From: Thermodesulfatator sp.
GTDB taxonomy: Bacteria > Desulfobacterota > Thermodesulfobacteria > Thermodesulfobacteriales > Thermodesulfobacteriaceae
Length of the DNA stretch: 10,517 nucleotides
Direction: 5' to 3'
Assembly (NCBI GenBank): GCA_026993045.1
Contig: JALWWR010000215.1
Coordinates: 1 to 10,517 of the forward strand
Within the stretch, counting starts at the first letter, position 1. Each line of letters begins with the position of its first letter. This document shows positions 1 through 7,500 of the stretch, piece by piece. Made by a program: the position numbers and the translations under genes. The notes beneath the pieces were generated by a model. That model searched no databases. It was given only the letters and a program-made list of their open reading frames with translations, and had not been told where the DNA came from.

Positions 1-2
1 AA

Positions 3-1520
3 CCTGGGGACTACATGGGGAACCTCCTTTACAACAAAGACCGGACCTTTGCCTTTGCCATTACCTTTGGCCCCATCTCGGATGAGTGGTACGCCAACGG
101 AGCTGGGGCTATTAACTGGGGCTTCCCGGTGATCTCCGATTGGAAGGAACCCGAGATCAAGCCTTACGGAATATGTACTTACGAGCACGTGGTTTCCAAC
201 GTGCCGCACGATGAAATTGTGGATCGGGCCATTGAGGTCCGGGGCCTCAAGGTCACCACGGTAAAACTTGATATTCCGGTAGCTTACGCCCCGGCCTTTG
301 AAGGCGAGCGGGTCCGAAAGGATGATCTTTATCTGGAATGTGGCGGTGGCCGAACCCCGGCGGTGGAACTCTTGCTCTCTAAATCTTTGGAAGAACTGGA
401 AGATGGGAAAATCGAGGTGATCGGACCTGAAATAAACGAGGTGGAAAAGCTAGGTCTTAAAGGTCCTCCCTACCGGCTTCCCTTTGCGGTGGTAGTAGAG
501 GTGGCTGGAGCCAACATGCAGGAAGACTTTGAGGCCATCCTGGAACGCCAGTTCCACCACCTAATCAACTACGCCCAAGGGATCATGCACGTAGGACAGC
601 GGAATATTATGTGGCTCCGGATAAGCAAGGCCGCGGTGGAAAAGGGCTTTCTTTTCCGTCACATTGGGCAGATCCTCTACGCTAAGATGCGCCAAGAGTT
701 TGGGGCCATTGTGGATAAATGCCAAGTCACCATCTATACCGAGGAAGAAAAAGTCAAAGAGATTCTGGAGCTTGCTAAAGAAGTTTACGCCCGTCGAGAT
801 GCTCGGATTGCCGGTATGACCGACGAAAGCGTGGAGGTCTATTATTCCTGCACCTTGTGCCAAAGCTTTGCCCCTAGCCACGTATGCGTCATTACTCCGG
901 AACGGATCGGTATGTGTGGGGCTTATAACTGGCTGGACGGTAAGGCCTGCTACGAGATCAACCCCACTGGGCCCAACCAACCCATCGAGAAGGGAGATCT
1001 TTTAGACGACCGCTTGGGGCAGTTCACCGGAATCAACGAATTTGTCAAACAGGCCTCCCGGGGCAAGGTGGAACGGGTAAGCCTTTATAGCATCATGGTG
1101 GATCCCATGACGGCCTGCGGATGTTTCGAGTGCATCGCAGCGGTTCTGCCCTCTATAAGCGGTATCATGATCGTTAACCGGGACTATCTGGGCATGACCC
1201 CTTCTGGAATGAAGTTTTCCACCATGGCTGGTATGGTAGGCGGAGGGCAGGTTACCCCGGGATTTATGGGGGTCTCTAAACACTACATTACCTCCCGCAA
1301 GTTTCTTATCGCTGAAGGCGGGCTTAAGCGGGTGGTCTGGATGCCTAAGATGCTCAAGGAAGAGCTGAAGGAAAAACTTCAAAAACGGGCGGAAGAGTTG
1401 GGCATTCCGGATCTAATTGATAAGATTGCGGACGAAACCGTAGCCAATACCGAACAAGAAGTTAAGGAGTGGCTAGAGAAAGTAAAACATCCGGTCTTAG
1501 AGATGGAACCTCTGATGTAA
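3..1520 (+). CDS. acsB: Acetyl-CoA synthase (CO-methylating), 5'-truncated by window edge
   Basis: Catalytic subunit of the CODH/acetyl-CoA synthase complex, a cytoplasmic enzyme that condenses a corrinoid-bound methyl group, CO and CoA into acetyl-CoA. The frame is open to the window's first bases, so the ATG at 15 is an internal Met. Numbering from it (501 residues), the A-cluster ligands are present: C279, C282, C291 and C301 for the [4Fe-4S] cube, and the C368-G369-C370 tripeptide for the Ni-Ni site. Their spacing equals that of Moorella AcsB (C506, C509, C518, C528, C595-G-C597), giving an offset of 227 residues. The total would then match the ~729-residue bacterial form, leaving about 680 bp upstream of the window. 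The sequence before FEGERVRK shows it is the bacterial type and not the shorter archaeal CdhC. It ends 12 nt before acsC and is surely co-transcribed with it. Identity is from remembered family sequences and is very secure. Confidence 0.97.
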   Translation, partial: PGDYMGNLLYNKDRTFAFAITFGPISDEWYANGAGAINWGFPVISDWKEPEIKPYGICTYEHVVSNVPHDEIVDRAIEVRGLKVTTVKLDIPVAYAPAFEGERVRKDDLYLECGGGRTPAVELLLSKSLEELEDGKIEVIGPEINEVEKLGLKGPPYRLPFAVVVEVAGANMQEDFEAILERQFHHLINYAQGIMHVGQRNIMWLRISKAAVEKGFLFRHIGQILYAKMRQEFGAIVDKCQVTIYTEEEKVKEILELAKEVYARRDARIAGMTDESVEVYYSCTLCQSFAPSHVCVITPERIGMCGAYNWLDGKACYEINPTGPNQPIEKGDLLDDRLGQFTGINEFVKQASRGKVERVSLYSIMVDPMTACGCFECIAAVLPSISGIMIVNRDYLGMTPSGMKFSTMAGMVGGGQVTPGFMGVSKHYITSRKFLIAEGGLKRVVWMPKMLKEELKEKLQKRAEELGIPDLIDKIADETVANTEQEVKEWLEKVKHPVLEMEPLM

Positions 1521-1532
1521 GGGAGGAAAGCG

Positions 1533-2873
1533 ATGGGACTTACTGGTATCCAAATAATGCAAAAACTTCCTAAGACCAATTGTGGGGATTGCGGCTTTCC
1601 CACCTGCCTGGCCTTCGCCATGAAGGTGGCGGCGGGACAAGCTGAGATAGACCAATGTCCTCACGTAGATCCGGCGGTAAAAGAAGAGATAGCCGAGGCC
1701 TCTGCTCCTCCCATCCGGACGGTGGTCTTGGGTTCTGGGGAACACCAGGTCAAGCTGGGAGGCGAAACCGTCCTTTTCCGGCATGAGAAACGTTTTGAAA
1801 ATCCCACGGCCATAGGGGTAAGGGTGGCCACGGATATGGCACCGGAAGAGGTAGATCGCCGACTTTCGGCCTTTCAGAAGTTTCAATGGGAGAGGGTAGG
1901 GGTAGAGCTCAGGGCTGATATGATAGCGGTAGAAGATACCGGGACTGGGAAAGAGGCTTTTGTGGGTTTGGTTAAAAAGATCCGGGAGGAGGTTCCGGCA
2001 GCGGTTCTGGTTTTAATGAGTTCGGATCAAGAAGCCCTAGCCCAGGCCTGTGAGGTCTGCGGGGAACACCGTCCTTTGCTCTACGCGGCCACTCTAGATA
2101 ATTACCAAGCCTTGGGAGAGTTAGCCAAAGAGAAAAAGGCCGCTCTGGCCGTTAAGGGCGAAAACCTGGCGGAAACGGCCCGCATCTCCGAAGAACTGCT
2201 CAAGATGGGATTAAAGGATCTGGTACTAGACACCGGGGCCCAGAGCGTGCGGGAACTTTATGAAGACCAAGTAATTTTAAGGCGGGCGGCCATCAAGAAG
2301 CGTTTTAAGCCGTTCGGTTTCCCCAGCATTACCTTTCCTTATCGTTACACCCAGGATTTTTTGAGCGAAGCCATCCTGGCTTCGGTATTGATTCCTAAAT
2401 ACGCCGGGGCGGTGGTGCTTTCCGATTTTAAAGGAGAGGTGCTCTTTCCCCTCTTCGTGGAACGGATGAACATCTTTACCGATCCTCAGAAACCTTTGGT
2501 GGTGGAAGAGGGGATCTATCCTATTAACGGGCCAGATGAGAATTCCCCGGTTCTGGTGACCTGCAACTTCGCTCTCACTTATTTTATCGTTTCGGGCGAG
2601 GTTGAGGGCAGCCGGGTGCCTTCCTGGCTCCTTATCAAAGATACCGAGGGTCTTTCGGTGCTTACGGCCTGGGCGGCGGGCAAGTTTGGAGCGGACACCA
2701 TCGCCGAATTTGTAAAGAAAAGTGGTATCGCCGAAAAGGTGAAACATCGAAAGCTGGTTATCCCGGGTTATCTGGCAGGAATCAAAGGCGAGCTTGAAGA
2801 CGAGCTTCCAGATTGGGAAATTATTATCGGTCCACGGGAGGCCAGCGGTCTGCCCGCCTTTCTCAAGGAGTAG
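1533..2873 (+). CDS. acsC: Corrinoid iron-sulfur protein large (gamma) subunit
   Basis: Large subunit of the corrinoid/iron-sulfur protein (CFeSP), which carries the methyl group on cobalamin from AcsE to acetyl-CoA synthase. The N-terminus has the [4Fe-4S] motif C17-x2-C20-x4-C25-x16-C42, in the context NCGDCGFPTCLAFAM, which anchors the cluster that reductively reactivates Co(II). The middle, roughly residues 90-320, is the TIM-barrel-like part. The C-terminus, to EASGLPAFLKE, is the corrinoid-binding domain. Length is 446 residues, the same as I recall for the Moorella protein, so it is complete. The ATG at 1533 has a good Shine-Dalgarno (GGGAGG) and lies 12 nt after acsB. The partner small subunit AcsD is not encoded next to it, where many acetogen clusters place it. 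Confidence 0.96.
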   Translation: MGLTGIQIMQKLPKTNCGDCGFPTCLAFAMKVAAGQAEIDQCPHVDPAVKEEIAEASAPPIRTVVLGSGEHQVKLGGETVLFRHEKRFENPTAIGVRVATDMAPEEVDRRLSAFQKFQWERVGVELRADMIAVEDTGTGKEAFVGLVKKIREEVPAAVLVLMSSDQEALAQACEVCGEHRPLLYAATLDNYQALGELAKEKKAALAVKGENLAETARISEELLKMGLKDLVLDTGAQSVRELYEDQVILRRAAIKKRFKPFGFPSITFPYRYTQDFLSEAILASVLIPKYAGAVVLSDFKGEVLFPLFVERMNIFTDPQKPLVVEEGIYPINGPDENSPVLVTCNFALTYFIVSGEVEGSRVPSWLLIKDTEGLSVLTAWAAGKFGADTIAEFVKKSGIAEKVKHRKLVIPGYLAGIKGELEDELPDWEIIIGPREASGLPAFLKE

Positions 2874-2881
2874 AAGGCGGC

Positions 2882-3172
2882 TTGAGGGAAGACCCCTGGA
2901 ACAAAAAACTCCAGGAATTGATACGAAATTTTATAGATAAGAAAGGGCAGGGATTGGAAGAAATCTATTTTTTTGGCTCTCGTCTTTGGGGAGGCGCGGG
3001 ATATGCTTCGGATTTTGATTTGGCGGTGAAGGGAGAGGGAGGAGTGATAAGGAGGCTTGCGGAGTATCTGGAAGAGAGCACTTTCCCCTTTGAGGTGGAT
3101 ATAGTCGCCTGGGAAGAGCTTCCGGAAAAACTCCGGAGAAAGATCGAGAGAGAAGGAGAGAAGTGGCTCTGA
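2882..3172 (+). CDS. mntA: MNT-type minimal nucleotidyltransferase (MntA-like antitoxin)
   Basis: Small nucleotidyltransferase-fold protein of the MNT family. In HEPN/MNT toxin-antitoxin pairs this partner neutralises the HEPN ribonuclease by transferring AMP to a tyrosine in it. The signature GSx10DxD is intact: G32-S33 followed by D44-F-D46, with a third acidic residue at D73 in the strand FEVDIVAW, as needed for two-metal catalysis. I place the start at the TTG at 2882, 8 nt after the acsC stop and downstream of AAGGAG inside the acsC end. This gives 96 residues with about 30 before the GS motif, usual for the family. The alternative ATG at 2813 would add 23 residues encoded out of frame within acsC. 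The stop overlaps the next gene by 10 bp, so the two are translationally coupled. The family call is firm; the antitoxin role is inferred from the pair. Confidence 0.86.
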   Translation: MREDPWNKKLQELIRNFIDKKGQGLEEIYFFGSRLWGGAGYASDFDLAVKGEGGVIRRLAEYLEESTFPFEVDIVAWEELPEKLRRKIEREGEKWL

Positions 3173-3585
3173 GGAAGAAGAGTCGCTTTGAGGAGAGATG
3201 GAAACTGGCCTGGAGAGCCTATGAAAGTTTGCGAGAGATTCTTGAACGCCGGAAAGATCCTTTAAGTGAGGAATATGTTGTTATACGGGATGCTTCTATT
3301 CAGCGTTTTGAATATACTTTTGAAATCTTCTGGAAGACCTTAAAGGATTACTTGCGGGAGAGAGAGATAGTGGAGTGTTTTTCACCGGCCAATTGCTCTC
3401 GGGAAGCTTTAAAAGCCGGGCTCCTTTCTCCGGGGGAAACTGAAGGCTGTCTGGAGATGCTTAGGAGTCGAAACCTTACTTCGCATACTTATAGGGAAGA
3501 GACCGCCCAGCAATTGTATCCCCGACTCGAGGGATATGCCAGACTTATGGAAAGGATCCTGCAAAGGTTAAAAAATACTTATTGA
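3163..3585 (+). CDS. hepT: HEPN-domain protein, HI0074 family (HepT-like toxin / nucleotidyltransferase substrate-binding protein)
   Basis: All-helical protein of 140 residues resembling the HI0074 'nucleotidyltransferase substrate-binding' family, part of the HEPN superfamily. The HEPN active-site motif Rx4HxY is intact as R103-N-L-T-S-H108-T-Y110. In characterised HEPN/MNT pairs this motif forms the RNase site, and its Tyr is the residue AMPylated by MntA. The RFEYTFEIFWKTLKDYL stretch (48-64) and the EALKAGLLSPGE stretch (81-92) are also typical. The start is GTG at 3163 with AAGGAG at 3153-3158, overlapping the mntA-like gene by 10 bp; this coupling is characteristic of the module. It ends 13 nt before acsE, so the pair reads as part of the acs transcript. 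Whether it acts as a toxin here cannot be told from sequence; some HI0073/HI0074 pairs have no shown toxicity. Confidence 0.88.
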   Translation: MALRKKSRFEERWKLAWRAYESLREILERRKDPLSEEYVVIRDASIQRFEYTFEIFWKTLKDYLREREIVECFSPANCSREALKAGLLSPGETEGCLEMLRSRNLTSHTYREETAQQLYPRLEGYARLMERILQRLKNTY

Positions 3586-3598
3586 AGGAGGGTAGGCC

Positions 3599-4495
3599 AT
3601 GAGCCAGCAGGTAGTTTGTATCGCGGAAAGTATCAACATTATGTCTAAAAGCGTAGGGCCGGCTATGAAAGAAAGGAACCCGGAGCCCATCAAAAAGATG
3701 GCCCGGGAAGAGGCGGAACTGGGGGCAGATTATTTGGATCTCAATATCGGGCCAGCCAAAAAAGACGGTCCGGAGCTGGCTTCTTGGATCGTAAAGGTAG
3801 TGGAAGAGACCGTGGAGGTCCCTATTTCTTTAGACACTACCAATCCGGAGGCCATGGTAGCGGGACTTAAAGCCTCTAAAGCCCCGGCCCGTTGTCTCAT
3901 GAATTCTATCTCGGCCCAACCGGAGCGAATGGAAAAGCTCATTCCAGTGGCGGCGGAACTGGGTTGTGACGTAGTAGCCCTTCTCTGGGGACCCGAGGGC
4001 ATGCCTCGGGACGCCAATGAACGGGCGGCTATGGCGGTGGATCTCCTTATGAAACTCAACGAAGCCGGTATCCCTAACGAAAAGATCTGGGTGGACCCTA
4101 TCGCCACTCCCATCACCTTGGGAGCGGATCAATTGCTGGCCGGCTTGGAATTTTTGTCCATGCTCCAAGATATTGCTCCGGGAGCTAAAAGCACTGTGGG
4201 TCTTTCTAACGTTTCCAATGGGGTAGCCACCCATTTGAGGCCGTATCTGGACCGGGTCTACCTCATGATGCTCATGAAATACAACATCTATTCCGCCATT
4301 TTGAATGTTTACGACAAAGAGCTAGTAGAAATTGCTAAAGGAAAGCATCCGGACTGGGTCAAACTGGTCCACGACATTATGGACGGAGATGAGCCTGATC
4401 CTAAGACCCTTTCGCCTAAAGAATTAGAAATATATAAAACGGCCCGGGTTCTTTTAGGAAAAACTATTTTCTCTGAATCTTGGCTTGAGCTTTAG
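3599..4495 (+). CDS. acsE: Methyltetrahydrofolate:corrinoid/iron-sulfur protein methyltransferase
   Basis: Transfers the methyl group of 5-methyl-tetrahydrofolate to Co(I) of the corrinoid iron-sulfur protein, linking the methyl branch to acetyl-CoA synthase. It has the pterin-binding (DHPS-like) TIM barrel. Pterin and acid-base residues known from the Moorella enzyme (D75, N96, D160, N199) align with D79 (ISLDTTN), N102 (LMNSIS), D166 (VDPIATP) and N204 (LSNVSNG). At 298 residues it is about 35 longer than Moorella AcsE. The extra length is mostly a charged insertion near 248-275 (around DIMDGDEPDPKTLSPKE) before the final helix, so it belongs to a longer subfamily. The ATG at 3599 follows AAGGAGGG. 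It is the last gene of the acs run before a palindrome and the formate dehydrogenase gene. Confidence 0.95.
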   Translation: MSQQVVCIAESINIMSKSVGPAMKERNPEPIKKMAREEAELGADYLDLNIGPAKKDGPELASWIVKVVEETVEVPISLDTTNPEAMVAGLKASKAPARCLMNSISAQPERMEKLIPVAAELGCDVVALLWGPEGMPRDANERAAMAVDLLMKLNEAGIPNEKIWVDPIATPITLGADQLLAGLEFLSMLQDIAPGAKSTVGLSNVSNGVATHLRPYLDRVYLMMLMKYNIYSAILNVYDKELVEIAKGKHPDWVKLVHDIMDGDEPDPKTLSPKELEIYKTARVLLGKTIFSESWLEL

Positions 4496-4498
4496 ATC

Positions 4499-4512
4499 TC
4501 CCAAATTTGGGA
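4499..4512. repeat. Perfect 14-bp palindrome after acsE (possible weak terminator or operator)
   Basis: tcccaaatttggga is its own reverse complement and starts 4 nt after the acsE stop. As RNA it folds into a 5-bp stem with an AAUU loop. Across a 2x2 internal loop it can extend by pairing 4491-4496 with 4515-4520. No true run of U follows (only UCUUUAAG), so an intrinsic terminator is doubtful. It marks the acs/fdh boundary. Confidence 0.4.
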
Positions 4513-4581
4513 TCTTTAAGAAGACCCAGGGCGAATCTAAGAGGTCTCCTTAACTCTACCTTCTAGGGCGGGGGAGGCGCT

Positions 4582-7500
4582 ATGGACCTATGGATAAACG
4601 GGCAAAAAGTAACGGCTAAACCGGGACAGACCCTGTTAGAGGTGTTAAAAGCGGCTGGATTCTATATTCCCACCCTTTGTTTCTTGCCGGGGGCCCCGGA
4701 ACCCCCTGCTCCTTGTGGCCTTTGCGTGGTAGAGATCGAGGGGGAAGGTTTAAAAAGGGCCTGCGTCACCCCAGCCCAAGAAGGACTTCGCATCTTTACG
4801 GATACGGAGAGGGTAAAAGAGACCCGGCGCGCCAAACTGGAGGCTTTGGTAGCCAACCATTATGGGGACTGCAAGGCCCCCTGTCACGGTCCTTGCCCGG
4901 GAGGGTTGAACATCCAAGGTTACATCGCCTTTATTGCTCGGGGCGAATACGCCTCCGCCCTCGATCTGATAAAGGAACGGTTACCCTTGCCAGCTACGGT
5001 GGGGAGAGTCTGTCCCAGATTTTGTGAGCCCCGGTGTCGGCGAGCAGTGGTGGATGTGCCGGTGGCCATAAACAATCTTAAAAGATTCGTGGCAGACTGG
5101 GGGCTAAAAAACGGGGGGCTTAAACCTCGGATAGCCCCACCCACTGGCAAAAAAGTGGCCATCGTAGGGGCTGGACCGGCGGGCCTTACCGCAGCCTATT
5201 TTTTAAGGCTCAAAGGCCATGAAGTTACCCTCTTTGAAGCACGAGAGGAAGCCGGAGGTATGCCCCGATGGGCTATCCCAGAATTTAAACTCTCTAAAGA
5301 GGTGTTACGTAAAGAAATTGAAGGAATACTTTCTTTAGGAATCGAGCTAAGAACGGGTCAAGTTTGGGGACGGGATTTTAATCTAGAAGATCTTTTTAAG
5401 CAGGGTTTTGAAGCCGTTTTTTTAGCCATCGGTTCTTCCAAGGACCGAGGGCACGGCATCCCAGGGGAGGAAGAGACCTTATCGGGACTGGAATTGCTTT
5501 ATCAGATTAACCAAGGCCAGAGTCTGGAAGTTAAGGGCCCGGTCTTGGTAATGGGAGGAGGCTATACAGCGGTGGATGTAGCCCGAAGTCTCCGGCGGCT
5601 GGGGGCGGAGGTGACCTTGCTTTATCCCCGTTCCCGGATGGAGATGCCGGCCCCTCAGCGTGAAATTCAGGAGGCCGAAAAAGAGGGGGTAAAGCTTTTC
5701 ATGATGGCTTTACCCCTCAAGATTGAAAAGACGAACGGGGGATATCGGGTCCTTATTGCCCGGACGGTCCTTTCTAAACCGGATCAAAGCAAAAGCCGGA
5801 AACTGATCCCTCTTGAAGGCTCGGAGCAAGAGTATTTCTTCGGGAGTGTAGTGCGGGCTTGGGGGGAAGAACCTGAGACCGATTTCAAAAACTATGGAGA
5901 AATTGAGGCTCAGTTAGCCACTTCCCCCGGAGGGCAAATCAAAGTCTCTTCCGGAACCCAGGCCACCAACGTGGCTGGGGTGTGGGCAGGAGGAGACTTC
6001 GTCTCGGGGCCTAAGACCGTCATCCAGGCCGTGGCTTCTGGCCGAAGGGCGGCCGAGGACATTCATCGCTACCTAATGCAGAAAGAAAAAAGGAGCACCC
6101 TGGTTAGCGCCAAGTTTGATTTCAATCGAGGCCGGCGTCCGGAAGAAATCGATCTGGATTATTATAGCCGCTATACCACCGTTCCCCGAGAGCCCCTTTC
6201 CGAACGTCCGGTATCAGAGAGACTCCAAGATTTCGGAGAGGTTTATGCCACTTATACCGAAGAACAGGCCCGAAAAGAGGCCTCCCGGTGTCTCAAGTGT
6301 GGCTGTCTAGGGCTTCATAAGTGTAGTTTCCGGGAGATCCTTATCGCGGAGAATGTAGGGGCCACTAAAGGCCGCAAGAGGGCTAAATATAAAGTTGAAG
6401 ATGACCATCCTTTTATCGAGCTAGACTCCAATAAATGTGTGGGGTGTTACCGGTGCCTCCGGGCCTGTAATTACGGAGGACTAGAGATAAAAATCTACAG
6501 CCAAGGAACTCCCGAAGAGGAAATCCATTTTTCCTTTAACGAACATTGCGTGGCTTGTGGAGCTTGTGTAGATGTTTGTCCCACAGGGGCCCTCATAAAA
6601 AAAGATTCTACCGTTCCTTACCAAAAAGAAGAGGTTCGAGAGATCAGAACGGTATGTCCTTACTGTGGCACGGGTTGCAATCTCCTGGCCCAAGTGAAAA
6701 ATGGTAGTATCTTGGAGATCAAAGGCGCCCAAGGCCCTCCCAACTACGGAGATCTGTGCGTTAAGGGTCGTTTTGGTTACACCTTTTATCGCCATCCGGA
6801 GCGCCTGCGAAAACCTTTGTTGCGTCCTTCTCTTAAAGAAGAATTCCGAGAGGTCTCTTGGGAAGAAGCCTTTGATTTTGTGACTGAAAAGCTATCCGAG
6901 ATTAAAGAAAAATATGGATCTCAAGCCCTAGGGGTCTTATGTTCCGCCCGTACCACTAATGAAGACACTTATGTAGCTCAAAAATTTGCGCGGGCCGTCC
7001 TAGGCACCCATAACGTAGACAATCCCGCCCGGGTCTGACACGCACCTTCGGTCGCGGGTCTCGCGGCCACCTTCGGATCCGGAGCGGCTACTGGCCCCTT
7101 TGACGAGATTGAACGCACCGACCTTCTCCTTTTATGGGGGGCCAATACCACCGAAGCTCATCCCGTGGTAGGAGGAAAGATTCTCCGGGCTTTGAAGAAG
7201 GGATTAAAGCTAGTGGTAGTAGATCCCCGGAAAACGGAATTGGCCTCCAAGGCCGACCTCTGGCTTCCCCTTCGGCCTGGAACCAATGTGCCTCTGGCCA
7301 ATGGATTGGCTTATGTAATTCTCAAAGAAGGCCTCTACAACCAGGCCTTTATCGAAGCTCGGACGGAAAACTTTGAGGCCTATGCCAAATATATTTTGGC
7401 GGAGTGGCCCCTAGAGAGAGTAGAACGGATAACGGGGGTGAGAAGAGAATACATCCAGCAGTTAGCTCGGCTTTACGCTCGCACCGAAAAAGCCCTTATC

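Noticed and set aside
561..1382. Long minus-strand open frames opposite acsB (also opposite acsC, acsE and fdh)
   Set aside because: These are antisense shadows of strongly conserved genes, with no ribosome sites and no recognisable protein features.
2813..2881. ATG at 2813 as start of the MNT gene
   Set aside because: It would encode 23 extra low-complexity residues out of frame inside the acsC end; the TTG at 2882 fits the usual MNT length and the operon spacing.
4677..5027. Plus-strand overlapping frame within the fdh gene (also 7134-7376 and 7404-7670)
   Set aside because: They are out of frame with conserved [2Fe-2S], GltD and FDH motifs in the same DNA; product sequences look like frame-shifted translation.
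4582..7038. Formate dehydrogenase gene ending at TGA 7036-7038, with a separate gene starting at 7165 (split or pseudogene)
   Set aside because: The frame is unchanged across the TGA, the codon sits at the catalytic Cys/Sec position, a SECIS hairpin follows, and the 7039-7164 segment encodes conserved FDH residues.
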